64,000 nucleotides of DNA. Source: Marinobacter sediminum. GTDB taxonomy: Bacteria; Pseudomonadota; Gammaproteobacteria; Pseudomonadales; Oleiphilaceae. The stretch lies in contig NZ_JAEMQH010000001.1 of assembly GCF_016820575.1 (NCBI RefSeq), forward strand, positions 248,001-312,000. Direction: 5' to 3'. Each line of letters begins with the position of its first letter. Position 1 is the first letter of the stretch. Below the pieces are notes generated by a model that saw only the letters and a program-made list of their open reading frames with translations, was not told the origin of the DNA and did not search any database. This document shows, in pieces, positions 16,133 through 24,918 of the stretch. Made by a program: the position numbers and the translations under genes.

Positions 16133-18414
16133 CGTTCACCTCCAGCCAGGCTACTGGCGGATGCCGGCATCGTGGCCGGCTGTTGCAGCTGACGACGCAT
16201 CAGCGCGGCGATGCTCAGGCCAACCACCAGGCTGAGCCCGATCAGCTCTACCCAGAACGCCGGATACACTGCCATCGGCAAAGACCAGCCAAAGGCCAAC
16301 GGGTTGATCCGGTGCACCAGCACCCAGGTCAGCCAGATACCCAACGGTAGCGCCAGCACTGCAATGCCAATAGTCAGGCTGACGGCAAGGCGCACCATCT
16401 GGCCGGCCACCTCCCTGTCGCGCAAGCCCCACACCGCCAATAACCGGTAGTACCAGACCCGGGTTGAGAAGAACACCCAGCCCATGATCAGCAATGCAGC
16501 GGCCGCCAGAATCAGGGTCAGCACCGTCATCGCCCGGGTCAGCAGGAACGTCTGGTCGAACACGGTATCCGCCAGCTCCCGAATGCGCTCGTTATCCCGC
16601 ACTGTCACCGTCTCCACCTGCCATACCCGCTGCAGCCCTGATACCACGGTCGCTATGTCCAGATTGCCCGGATTGATCGACAGGCTCTCAAATCCGGGTT
16701 TGAACGCCGCCGGCAAAAGCCCGGCGTTAAGCAACACCTCGCCAGCCGGGCGACCATAGTCGGGATAGATGGCCAGAACCGGCAATGACAGGGTTTCACC
16801 GGCTACCGTTAGTGTCAGCGGCCCATCCACAGCCAGTTGACGCCGACGCGCAAGCTGTTCATTGATCATGACGCCCTCGCCCCGGGCGAAGGCCTGCCAG
16901 GGTTGGTCTGAAGCTGCCTGCAGGCGCCACTGGGTCAGCAGCCGACCTACAGGCGCCACGGCTAGCAGGTCGACACCCTGTCCCGGCTCTGACTCCGACA
17001 CCCTCAGCTCCGCCTTGCCCCGCACCACCCGCTGCCAGTCTCCGCTTGCGGCCAGCTGAGGCTCGTTCGCCAGCCAATCGACGGCGAGGCCGCTCTCCGC
17101 CCCCGCAGGCACTTCGACAAAAAAGTCCGCCGCCAGCCGCTGAGACAGCCACTCATCAAAGGTGGCCTCAAACACCGTTACCAGTGCCTGCATCGCCAAC
17201 ACCATGGCCAGCGCAAACTGCAGTGCCACCAGCGGCAATGCCAGGCGCCGGGCCAGAACTCCAAATTCGGCGAAGTGCCAGCGTTTAAGCGGGTCCGGCG
17301 CAGCCCGGGCAAGGCGTCGGGCCAGGCCGGACATCAGAACTGGGGCCAGCAGCCCGGCGCCGACGAATACCAGGGCAACGGCTACAAACACCAGCACCAG
17401 CGACGACGCCACCAAAGCCAGCACCACCCCGAACAGCAGAACCGCCAGGGCCAGGGTGCGTCGCTGCCCGGCCAGGAGCGTTACCGGCGCTCGCGAAACC
17501 GGCCGGATCAGATCAATCAGGCAGACCACCATCACCACCGCCATCATGGTCAAAACCGACGATAGCCAGCTCGCCGCCTGACCGGCGTACAGCGGCGCAT
17601 CGAACAGATTGTCCAGGGCCTGACCGAATCCGCTGCCCAGCAGCCCGGCGAGCAACCGGCCCAACGCCACACCCGGTATCACACAGAGCCCCGCCAGCAG
17701 GGCCATTTCAAGCACCAGCAAGCGATTAACCGACACCGGCGACACGCCGAACCGGTGCAACAGAGCGAAACTGTCCCGGCGTTGGGCCAGCCCTAATTGA
17801 TACACGCTGCGCAGCAGCAAAGCGGTGATCAACAGCACCAGCACCCCAAGGGCATCCAGGTTCAGCAGGAAACTCTCACCCAGCTCACCGGTGTCGGGGC
17901 CAAGGCTGAAACGGGCCAGGCGATAGCCTGCGGGCAAGGCCGCCTGGCTGACCTGCTCCGCCGCCAGCAGCGTCAATTCGGCTGACCGATCGTCAGGGCC
18001 GGCAGTCAAGGCTGCGGCATCGCGAATATCCAGGAAGGGCTTGCCGTTCAGGGGCTGGTTCCAGGCTTGCGCGGATTCGCCGGCCCCGGCAAAACAGCTT
18101 GCCGCTAACCCGTCTACGCCCACCACCCGGCCCTGTGCATTCGGGCGCTGCACCTCAAGCCAGGGCATGACGCAGACTCCGGCCCGGCGCAGGGTCACGA
18201 AATCCGCCACCGCAACCGACTGCCCGTCCAAGCGAACCACTTTCCGCCGCTCCGCCACCGCCTGCTCACTTTGACCGAGACTGGCCCTGGCCTGATAGGT
18301 GAGATGACTAACCCCGGTCCACAGCATGGTGGCGACCACAATCATGGTCGCCAGGGCGAGCAGCTGCAGCGGGTGACGCCGGTAATGACTGAACACTGCC
18401 GCAAACAGTGTCAT
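16129..18414 (-). CDS. ABC transporter permease, FtsX/MacB-type, double domain
   Basis: This 761-residue inner-membrane protein has one helix near the N-terminus, a large extracytoplasmic region, a bundle of about seven helices in the middle (about 195-420), a second extracytoplasmic domain (about 430-640) and three C-terminal helices. This is the duplicated FtsX layout of MacB/LolE-like and AttF/G-like permeases, which extract or move lipophilic substrates rather than pump them across a channel. The start is the ATG sharing one base with the ATPase stop (TGATG); a longer upstream frame runs through the ATPase gene and is rejected. It is flanked by its ATPase and by the lipocalin lipoprotein. 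Confidence 0.9.
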   Translation of the reverse strand: MTLFAAVFSHYRRHPLQLLALATMIVVATMLWTGVSHLTYQARASLGQSEQAVAERRKVVRLDGQSVAVADFVTLRRAGVCVMPWLEVQRPNAQGRVVGVDGLAASCFAGAGESAQAWNQPLNGKPFLDIRDAAALTAGPDDRSAELTLLAAEQVSQAALPAGYRLARFSLGPDTGELGESFLLNLDALGVLVLLITALLLRSVYQLGLAQRRDSFALLHRFGVSPVSVNRLLVLEMALLAGLCVIPGVALGRLLAGLLGSGFGQALDNLFDAPLYAGQAASWLSSVLTMMAVVMVVCLIDLIRPVSRAPVTLLAGQRRTLALAVLLFGVVLALVASSLVLVFVAVALVFVGAGLLAPVLMSGLARRLARAAPDPLKRWHFAEFGVLARRLALPLVALQFALAMVLAMQALVTVFEATFDEWLSQRLAADFFVEVPAGAESGLAVDWLANEPQLAASGDWQRVVRGKAELRVSESEPGQGVDLLAVAPVGRLLTQWRLQAASDQPWQAFARGEGVMINEQLARRRQLAVDGPLTLTVAGETLSLPVLAIYPDYGRPAGEVLLNAGLLPAAFKPGFESLSINPGNLDIATVVSGLQRVWQVETVTVRDNERIRELADTVFDQTFLLTRAMTVLTLILAAAALLIMGWVFFSTRVWYYRLLAVWGLRDREVAGQMVRLAVSLTIGIAVLALPLGIWLTWVLVHRINPLAFGWSLPMAVYPAFWVELIGLSLVVGLSIAALMRRQLQQPATMPASASSLAGGER

Positions 18415-19157
18415 CACTGCTGCCGGTCTGCAGGCGCGGAGCGAGTAGAACGCATGGAGGATGTAGAAGGCGAAGAGGAGCTGGACGGGTGCGCCAGATC
18501 CAGGCGCTGGCCGCAGCGGGCCGCCAGTTCGGCGTCGTGGGTGGCTAGAATCAGGGCGCAATCGTGGTCGGCCTGGAGCCGAAACAGTTCATCGGCGACG
18601 TCATCGGCAGTGTGCCGGTCCAGGCTGCCGGTCGGTTCATCCGCCAGGATCAGGGACGCCTGCATGGCAAACACCATGGCCAGGGCCGCACGCTGGCGCT
18701 GGCCACCCGAGACCTGATCCGGAAACCGGTCGCCCAGGGCTCCGATGCCCAGGCGTTCGAGCCAGGCCAAACAGCCCTGATCGTCCCGACCAGCCAGCCG
18801 AGCCCTCAACCGAACGTTGTCGAGCAACGACATGGCTGGCATCAGGTTGGCTTCTTGGAACACCACACCGATGCGCTGGCGCCGGAGATCTGCCCAGCGC
18901 CGGGCCTGTGCTCGTCGGTCAGAGGCCTGGCCGCCGTCAAAGCGTTGCCCGTCGATATCGATCACGCCGGCGTCTGGGTGTTCAAGGCCGCACAACAGAT
19001 TCAACAGGGTGCTTTTACCGGATCCGGACCGGCCCATTAACGCCATGGACTGTCCCTGGTTCAAGGTTAAGGCCAGGTTCGCCAGCACAGGGATCTGCTC
19101 GCTGCCGCTCTGAAAACCCTTGGCCAGTCCGTGAACCCTCAGCAAAGCTTGTTCCAT
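18414..19157 (-). CDS. ABC transporter ATP-binding protein, LolD/MacB type
   Basis: This 247-residue ATPase energises the FtsX-type permease encoded next. Motifs in order are Walker A GRSGSGKST (about 42-50), the Q-loop VVFQEANLMP, the signature VSGGQRQRAAL, Walker B LILADEPTGSLD, and the switch His in LILATHDAEL. These are typical of the LolD/MacB/FtsE group. The C-terminus ends with an odd Ser/Thr/Pro/Arg tail (AHPSSSSSPSTSSMRSTRSA) of about 25 residues beyond the usual end. The gene starts 12 nt after the 22-bp tandem repeat block that follows the RND gene. Confidence 0.93.
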   Translation of the reverse strand: MEQALLRVHGLAKGFQSGSEQIPVLANLALTLNQGQSMALMGRSGSGKSTLLNLLCGLEHPDAGVIDIDGQRFDGGQASDRRAQARRWADLRRQRIGVVFQEANLMPAMSLLDNVRLRARLAGRDDQGCLAWLERLGIGALGDRFPDQVSGGQRQRAALAMVFAMQASLILADEPTGSLDRHTADDVADELFRLQADHDCALILATHDAELAARCGQRLDLAHPSSSSSPSTSSMRSTRSAPADRQQ

Positions 19158-19168
19158 CGAAATCTGCC

Positions 19169-19234
19169 TTTACTCGTCAATTCCTATCCCTTTATTCGTC
19201 TACTCCTATCCCTCTATTCGTCTACTCCTATGAG
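19169..19234. repeat. Three tandem 22-bp repeats at the 3' end of the RND gene
   Basis: Three head-to-tail copies of a 22-bp unit occupy 19169-19190, 19191-19212 and 19213-19234. Copies 2 and 3 differ at four positions and copies 1 and 2 at three. On the minus strand each unit holds GGATAGGA followed by a stop codon (TAG or TAA). The third copy encodes the last residues and stop of the RND permease, and the other two fill the spacer before the ABC ATPase gene. Confidence 0.85.
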
Positions 19235-22200
19235 AGGAGCATGCTCGCCGTGTCGTTGGGCGCGCCATTCCCGGAATTGCTCCAGCCAGGACAGCAGCGC
19301 CGGAATCACCAGCAGCACCAGCAGTGTCGACAGCCCAAGCCCGAACGCGATTGAAGTCGCCATGGGTATCAGGAACTGCGCCTGCAGCGAGGTTTCGAAC
19401 AACAGCGGCAACAGGCCACCGATCGTGGTCAGCGAGGTCAGCAGCACCGCCCGCACCCGCTGAACCGCAGCCTCGTTCAGGGCTTCAGTGATGTCGAGGC
19501 CCTTTTTTCGCTGCTGGTTATAGAAAGCTACGAGGATGATGGCGTTATTGACCACTATTCCGGACAAACCAAACAACCCGAACAGGGACAGGATGGTGAG
19601 CTGGAGCCCCATCAGCCAATGCCCGATAAGGGCTCCGACCAAGGCAAAGGGAATGATCGCCATGACAATTACCGGCAGACTCCAGGACGCAAACACCCAG
19701 ACCAGCACCACGTACATCAGGCCGAGGCCGATGATCAGACCGGTCTGCATGTCGGCCAAAGTTTCGCGCTGGTCGGCGGCGCGGCCTTCAAAGCTGTAGC
19801 GCACGTTATAGCGACTGGCGATTTCCGGCAGGGCTTCGGCCTGCAGGCTGTCGAGAATCTGGTCCGTGGTGCTGACCTGGGTATTGAGCCCGGAGGTCAC
19901 CTCTACCGACAGCTTGCCATCCGCGTGGCGGAGCGCTTCAAAGCCCTGCCGGTGGTCCAGGTTCATGACCTGGCTGAGTGGCACGAAGCGGCCATCCGGC
20001 ACTCTGACCGTCATCTGCGACAAGGTGGAGAGTCGCTCGCGCTGATCCTGGGGCAGCTGCACCCGCACTTCCACTTCGTCCCGTCCATCCTGGTAGATCT
20101 GGGCAATACGGCCATCAAAGGCAGCCCGCAGTTGTCGGCCCAGATCGGAGGTAGTCAGGCCGAGGGCCTCGCCGTAGGCGCTCACCTGGTAGATCAGCTG
20201 CTCCCGCCCCCAGGGCATGTCGTCTTCCACGTCGAGCACGCCCGGCAGGGTCGACAGCGCCTGGGACAGGGCTTCGGCGGCGGCTTTCAGGGATTCGGCA
20301 TCGTCGCCGGTCAGGCGCACGTTTACATCCCGGCCCGGCGGTCCGGCTTGCCGCTCGGAGATGCTCAGGTTTTCCAGCCCCGCGGGCAGCGCCAGGCGGC
20401 TGCGCCACTCGTTAATGAACTCGGGATTGCGAACCGAGCGCCGGTCTGAGGGTGCCAGTTCGATGAACATGGCTCCGAGCTCTTCACCGGTACGTGACCG
20501 GCCTCCAGACCCCAGGGTTGCGCCCTCGCGGGTAATGGCATGACGGATCAGGTCGCCGCCGAGGGCTTCCTCGGTTTCGTTCAGGCTTCTTCGCATATCC
20601 TCCAGAAACCGGTCCACCGTGCGCTCATCGGTGCCGGCCACAAAGCTGGCATTGGCGTAGAAAATCGAGGGCTCGGGCGTGGGGAAAAAGTTGAAGCCGA
20701 GCCGGCCACCGGCCAGCAAACCAACGGTAAGCAGGGCCAATGCAACCGCGCTAGCCAGGGTCACGCCCCGGTACTTCAGGCTAAGCAGGGAAAACCGACG
20801 AAACCGGCCTTCGCGGAACTGATCAAATTTCTTCTCAAAACCGGTTCGCAAACGTGCAATCGGGTTACGGCTGGTGGGAGCCGATTGTTTTTCGCCACCG
20901 GAACGTCCACGGGGCACGAAGGCGTGACGTAGGTGCGCGGGCAGCACAATAAAGCACTCCAGAAGCGAAGCCACCAGCACACAGATCATCACCGTGGGAA
21001 TGTCACCGAGAATATTGCCGATGACACCGCCGACCACCAGCAGCGGCATGAACGCCGCGACTGTGGTCAGGGACGAGGCCAATACCGGCCACACCATGCG
21101 CTTGGCGGCGCCTTCGGAAGCGTATATGGACTCCTCGCCCATACGCGCATGGGCATCGGCGTCCTCGCCGACAACAATGGCATCGTCAACGATCACCCCC
21201 AGGGCCATGATCAAGGCAAACAGCGAAATCATATTGATGGAGCCACCAATGCCCCAAAGCACCGCCATGGATGCCAGGAAAGCGGTGGGTATGCCGATCG
21301 CCACCCAGACCGCCACGCGGCCCGGCAGGAACAGATACAACAGACAGACCACCAGCACCAGGCCGCCCAGGCCATTGGTAACCAGCAGGGAAATACGGTC
21401 GTTCAACAGCTGCCAGGACTGGTCGTACACTTCCAGGGTCAGGGAGGGCGGCAGCGTCGGCCGGGTTTTTTCCAGCCAGTCATCCAATACCTGGGCGGAC
21501 TCCAGGGAATCGCCATTTTCGGCGCGCTGAAGCACTAGCTCCGCCGCTGGGAAACCGTTGCGACTCAGGGTCACCTGATTATCCCGGGCTTCCTGCCGGA
21601 TGATGGCAATATCCCCCAGCCTGAGCTGAATCCGCTCACCACTGAGTACCGTGACGTCCTCGAACGCCTGGGCGGACCGGCGCTGCTCCACCGCCCGCAA
21701 CTCCCGAGTGGCATCTTGCTGCGCCATCATGCCAGCGGGCAGATCCCGGGAAATGGAGGCCACCCGGTCGGCAATCTGTTCCAGGGACAGCCCCAGTGTT
21801 TCCAGGCGTTCAACCGGCACATCGATGCTGATCTGCTGCTCCGGCAAACCGGAGATTTCGACCCGGTCAATGCCCTGCTCCAGCAGTTCATCCTCGAACC
21901 GGTAACTCAAAGACCGCAATTCGCTGCGATCCATATCGCCGTAGACCAGCAATCGCGCCACTGGCTCATAGCGCTCGATCCGGGTGACCTGAGGCTCTTC
22001 CGCATCCGCCGGCAGGTTGGTGAATTCGTCCACCTGCTGATTGACGTCGTCCAGCGCCTGCATGGGGTCGGTGCCCTCATGGAACTCGAGGGTGATGGAG
22101 GACACGCTCTGGGCCGACGTTGAGGTCATCTTCTTAAGGCCGTCGATGCTGCGCAGCCGTTGCTCCAGAGGGTCGGTAACACCCTGCTCGACATCCTCAG

Positions 22201-22378
22201 CCGAGGCGCCGCTCCAGACCACCCGGACACTGACATAGTCGAGGGCGAAGGTGGGGAAAAACTGGATATTCATCCGGGTCAGCGCGAGCACGCCACCCAG
22301 CAACATCACCAGCATCACCAGATTGGCGGCAACCCGGTGATGCACAAAAAAACCGATCACCCCCCGGCGGCCTCTCAT
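19214..22378 (-). CDS. RND efflux transporter permease subunit (AcrB/HAE1-like)
   Basis: This 1054-residue inner-membrane pump has twelve predicted helices in the usual 1+5+1+5 order, with two large periplasmic loops. Visible features are FFVHHRVAANLVMLVMLLGGVLALTRMNIQFFPTF at the start, IPTAFLASMAVLWGIGGSINMISLFALIMALGVIVDDAIVVGEDADAH with the paired Asp residues of the proton relay in helix 4, and LTSLTTIGGLLPLLFETSLQAQF near the end. The ATG overlaps the stop of the adaptor gene by 4 nt. Substrates cannot be read from sequence. No outer-membrane channel gene is adjacent, so a shared TolC is likely. The last codons lie in the 22-bp tandem repeat. Confidence 0.95.
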   Translation of the reverse strand: MRGRRGVIGFFVHHRVAANLVMLVMLLGGVLALTRMNIQFFPTFALDYVSVRVVWSGASAEDVEQGVTDPLEQRLRSIDGLKKMTSTSAQSVSSITLEFHEGTDPMQALDDVNQQVDEFTNLPADAEEPQVTRIERYEPVARLLVYGDMDRSELRSLSYRFEDELLEQGIDRVEISGLPEQQISIDVPVERLETLGLSLEQIADRVASISRDLPAGMMAQQDATRELRAVEQRRSAQAFEDVTVLSGERIQLRLGDIAIIRQEARDNQVTLSRNGFPAAELVLQRAENGDSLESAQVLDDWLEKTRPTLPPSLTLEVYDQSWQLLNDRISLLVTNGLGGLVLVVCLLYLFLPGRVAVWVAIGIPTAFLASMAVLWGIGGSINMISLFALIMALGVIVDDAIVVGEDADAHARMGEESIYASEGAAKRMVWPVLASSLTTVAAFMPLLVVGGVIGNILGDIPTVMICVLVASLLECFIVLPAHLRHAFVPRGRSGGEKQSAPTSRNPIARLRTGFEKKFDQFREGRFRRFSLLSLKYRGVTLASAVALALLTVGLLAGGRLGFNFFPTPEPSIFYANASFVAGTDERTVDRFLEDMRRSLNETEEALGGDLIRHAITREGATLGSGGRSRTGEELGAMFIELAPSDRRSVRNPEFINEWRSRLALPAGLENLSISERQAGPPGRDVNVRLTGDDAESLKAAAEALSQALSTLPGVLDVEDDMPWGREQLIYQVSAYGEALGLTTSDLGRQLRAAFDGRIAQIYQDGRDEVEVRVQLPQDQRERLSTLSQMTVRVPDGRFVPLSQVMNLDHRQGFEALRHADGKLSVEVTSGLNTQVSTTDQILDSLQAEALPEIASRYNVRYSFEGRAADQRETLADMQTGLIIGLGLMYVVLVWVFASWSLPVIVMAIIPFALVGALIGHWLMGLQLTILSLFGLFGLSGIVVNNAIILVAFYNQQRKKGLDITEALNEAAVQRVRAVLLTSLTTIGGLLPLLFETSLQAQFLIPMATSIAFGLGLSTLLVLLVIPALLSWLEQFREWRAQRHGEHAPLIGVDE

Positions 22379-23634
22379 TCAGCAGCCTCCACGCCCTTCT
22401 CTTTCGACGGTGCAGGGTCCACCTGCTCAACTTTCAACCCGGTCATGGCGTTGGGCAAGTGAGTGGTAATCAGCTTTGCACCCGGCTTGAGTTCTTCACC
22501 CGCCACCAGGAGCCGGCGTTCGCCGTTGTTCGCCATGGCCTCGCCTATGCGCTCGATCCGAACCCGCTCCATACGCTGGTCCTGATTCATCAGATAAACG
22601 GCGTTGGCGCCATAAAGCGCGCTGAAAGGGATGGCAACGGTATCCGCGCGTTCCGGCCGCTGCAGGTTAACCGGCAGCAACTCACCGGGGCGCAAGCCGC
22701 CACCCTTGCCAACCAGGGCCAAAATGGCTTCGGTGCCGGCGGCATCGGCAGTGCCGGCAAACCGGACCAGTTCAAATCGGTGCTCGCCGCCCTCACTGGA
22801 GGCCATCAGCGTTTCTCCCCGGGCCAGGGCGTCGAGCAGCTCCGCCCGGAACAACGCCGGCACCCGCGCCCGCAGCTCGAGGTTCTTGGCTGGATACAGG
22901 GACAGCAGAGGTTCGTTGCGGGCCACCAGATCCCCGGGTGCCACCTGGACACCGGTGACCACGCCATCGAACGGGGCGGTAAGTCGGGCCCGCCTGGCGT
23001 CCCGTTCAATGGTCGCCAGGTTGGCTTCGGCCTGAGCCAGCTTGGCTTCCAGACTCTGCAATCGGGATGGGTGTTCGTCGATAGCCCGCTGGCGCGTGCT
23101 GACCGTCAGCTCCGCCCGGGCCAGGGCGTCGGTAGCGGCTTCCAGATTTTCCTGCGAGGCCAGATTACGGCCGACCAGAGACTTGGTGCGCTCCAGTTGC
23201 CGGGCCGCATTATCACGAATCGCACGCTCACTCTTGATCGCCGCCCTGTCATTGCGGTGCCGGATCTCTTCCGACTGAAGCTGGGCCTTGAGATCGGCCA
23301 CCTGAGACTCTGCCTGGGTCAGTACCGGCCGGATATCGGCGTCATCCAGCGCCACCAGCAGATCCCCGGCCTGCACCCGCTCACCCTCCGACACCGGTCG
23401 GGCGTCAATGCGCCCGGCCAGTGTCGCGGTCACGTTCAGCTGCTCGGGCGCCACAACCTGGCCATACAGGGGCAACAACGGCGTGTGGCTTCCCGGCTCA
23501 ACAACCTGGGTACTCACGCGCCAGCTGCGTTCCGTGGCGCTGACTGCGGCCGGTTCCGGGCGAGTCATCTTGAGGGCGAGAAAACCAAGGACACCAAGTG
23601 CAAGAATGATCAGGGGAAAGAGTCGTTTGGACAT
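22375..23634 (-). CDS. RND efflux periplasmic adaptor subunit (membrane fusion protein)
   Basis: This 419-residue adaptor has one N-terminal membrane anchor (LFPLIILALGVLGFLAL), a split biotinyl-lipoyl domain (GRIDARPVSEGERVQAGDLLVALDD and LTAPFDGVVTGVQVAPGDLVARNEPLLSL) and a long alpha-helical hairpin between the halves (about 105-200). A beta-barrel and membrane-proximal domain follow. It would join the RND pump to an outer-membrane channel. Its stop overlaps the pump start. The ribosome-binding site is weak. The K+ channel gene is divergent, with an 84-bp spacer. Confidence 0.94.
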   Translation of the reverse strand: MSKRLFPLIILALGVLGFLALKMTRPEPAAVSATERSWRVSTQVVEPGSHTPLLPLYGQVVAPEQLNVTATLAGRIDARPVSEGERVQAGDLLVALDDADIRPVLTQAESQVADLKAQLQSEEIRHRNDRAAIKSERAIRDNAARQLERTKSLVGRNLASQENLEAATDALARAELTVSTRQRAIDEHPSRLQSLEAKLAQAEANLATIERDARRARLTAPFDGVVTGVQVAPGDLVARNEPLLSLYPAKNLELRARVPALFRAELLDALARGETLMASSEGGEHRFELVRFAGTADAAGTEAILALVGKGGGLRPGELLPVNLQRPERADTVAIPFSALYGANAVYLMNQDQRMERVRIERIGEAMANNGERRLLVAGEELKPGAKLITTHLPNAMTGLKVEQVDPAPSKEKGVEAAE

Positions 23635-23718
23635 TACTAAACGGCCAACTAAAGTAAATTAAACCCTCCATCAGGAGAGCCATGTGAATTATTTGATCAG
23701 GTCTGGAGTACTGCACCG

Positions 23719-24168
23719 TTGCCGGTAGAAGATCACGCCAGCCTCGCCGAGGCAATCCTTCTCAATAGCCTGGTTGTTGCTGTGGTGGTTCTGCTCCACT
23801 ACGAAGCCCTGATTCGGCTCAGCAGTTTGCTTGTTAAAATACAGCTCCGGCATAGATTCCGACTGATTGTGGCAGTTTTCGGGCTTCTCCTGGCGCACAG
23901 CCTTCAGGTTTGGGTGTTTGCCATCGCCTATTACTGGATGCACCACGCCAGTGGTTGGGGGCTGTTGGTGGGTAATTTCACCGGCAGCCTCCTGGATTGC
24001 GTCTATTTTTCCTTCAGCACCTTCACCACCGTGGGTTACGGGGACGTCGAACCAATCGGCGCTTTACGCTTTCTGACCGGCATCGAGGGCCTTACGGGGC
24101 TGGTGCTGATCAGCTGGAGCGCCTCCTTCCTGTTCGTCGAGATGCAGCGATACTGGCCAAAACGCTGA
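23719..24168 (+). CDS. Two-helix potassium channel protein
   Basis: This 149-residue protein has an amphipathic N-terminal helix (ILLNSLVVAVVVLLHYEAL), one helix at about 48-70, a pore loop with the K+ selectivity filter in STFTTVGYGDVEP (filter TVGYGD) and a last helix (GLTGLVLISWSASFLFVEM). This is the Ion_trans_2 architecture, with no regulatory RCK domain. The start appears to be TTG at 23719, with GGAG 10 nt upstream; no ATG is in frame between the upstream stop and this codon. Physiological role and gating are unknown. It converges on the CbiM-like gene 6 nt away. Confidence 0.85.
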   Translation: MPVEDHASLAEAILLNSLVVAVVVLLHYEALIRLSSLLVKIQLRHRFRLIVAVFGLLLAHSLQVWVFAIAYYWMHHASGWGLLVGNFTGSLLDCVYFSFSTFTTVGYGDVEPIGALRFLTGIEGLTGLVLISWSASFLFVEMQRYWPKR

Positions 24169-24174
24169 CCGCCG

Positions 24175-24834
24175 TTACCGATAGCGTCGCTGATCCAGGG
24201 TAGTGAGCCGATCCGGATGAAAAACCATCAACCCGGTAACAAAGGCACCATTGGCAAACCCCTCGGGAATCATGAACAGCGGCAAATACCGCAGGTATTC
24301 ATGCACCAGTTCAGACAAATCATAGACGCCGCTGGACCAGAGCAGCAGACACATCACAATGCCGGCCGCCGCGACCGCAACACCAGCACCAAAAAAACCA
24401 CACACGAAAATATAGGCGAAAAAGTTCTTAAAATTTTTGTGACGCTCCCAAAGCATGATGCCATGACTGACTAAAGCTGGAATCATGACGGTAATCAAGC
24501 CGTTGGCGGCAAACATCAGCAAGGGTTCGCGTCCGGTGATCACGGTAATGACCAGCGCCAGCAGGCCGGCCAGAACCGCCAGTGCCCAACCCAACATCAG
24601 CGTGATCACCGTAATACCGAACACATGAATGGACAGGCCGGGAGACAGCCCCGCCCGCAACTGCCAGAGAAAGCCCAGCACCAGGGCGGCACCGAAGAAC
24701 GTGTGCTGCAGGGTGTTATCCCGGCGCACAGCCTGCCAGTCGATGATGCGCACCGCCCGCACCAGGATCAGCAGAAACAGCACCAGGGTGATGAGCCACT
24801 GGGTGGTCGAAAGCAGGTTTTCGGTCATACCCAT
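24175..24834 (-). CDS. CbiM-like energy-coupling-factor permease, orphan
   Basis: This protein of about 219 residues has about six membrane helices and resembles the substrate-binding CbiM component of cobalt/nickel ECF transporters (LSPGLSIHVFGITVITLMLGWALAVLAGLLALV and LFMIPEGFANGAFVTGLMVF). In true CbiM a His near the N-terminus after Met binds the metal; the N-terminus here (MGMTENLLSTTQ) lacks it. No CbiN, CbiQ or CbiO gene is next to it, so either it works alone, as some solitary CbiM-type proteins do, or it has another role. ATG at 24834 or 24828 may be the start. It follows SulP in the same direction after 84 nt. Confidence 0.75.
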   Translation of the reverse strand: MGMTENLLSTTQWLITLVLFLLILVRAVRIIDWQAVRRDNTLQHTFFGAALVLGFLWQLRAGLSPGLSIHVFGITVITLMLGWALAVLAGLLALVITVITGREPLLMFAANGLITVMIPALVSHGIMLWERHKNFKNFFAYIFVCGFFGAGVAVAAAGIVMCLLLWSSGVYDLSELVHEYLRYLPLFMIPEGFANGAFVTGLMVFHPDRLTTLDQRRYR

Positions 24835-24918
24835 AGTGCGCGTGCCGTTGTCTGAACGCCGAAAGAAAAAATGCCATAGTACCGGTCGGCCCCACCCATT
24901 GGGCAAGTGTGCTGACGG

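Noticed and set aside
23682..23690. ATG at 23682 as start of the potassium channel gene
   Set aside because: It is out of frame and followed directly by TGA; the TTG at 23719 is the in-frame start with GGAG upstream.
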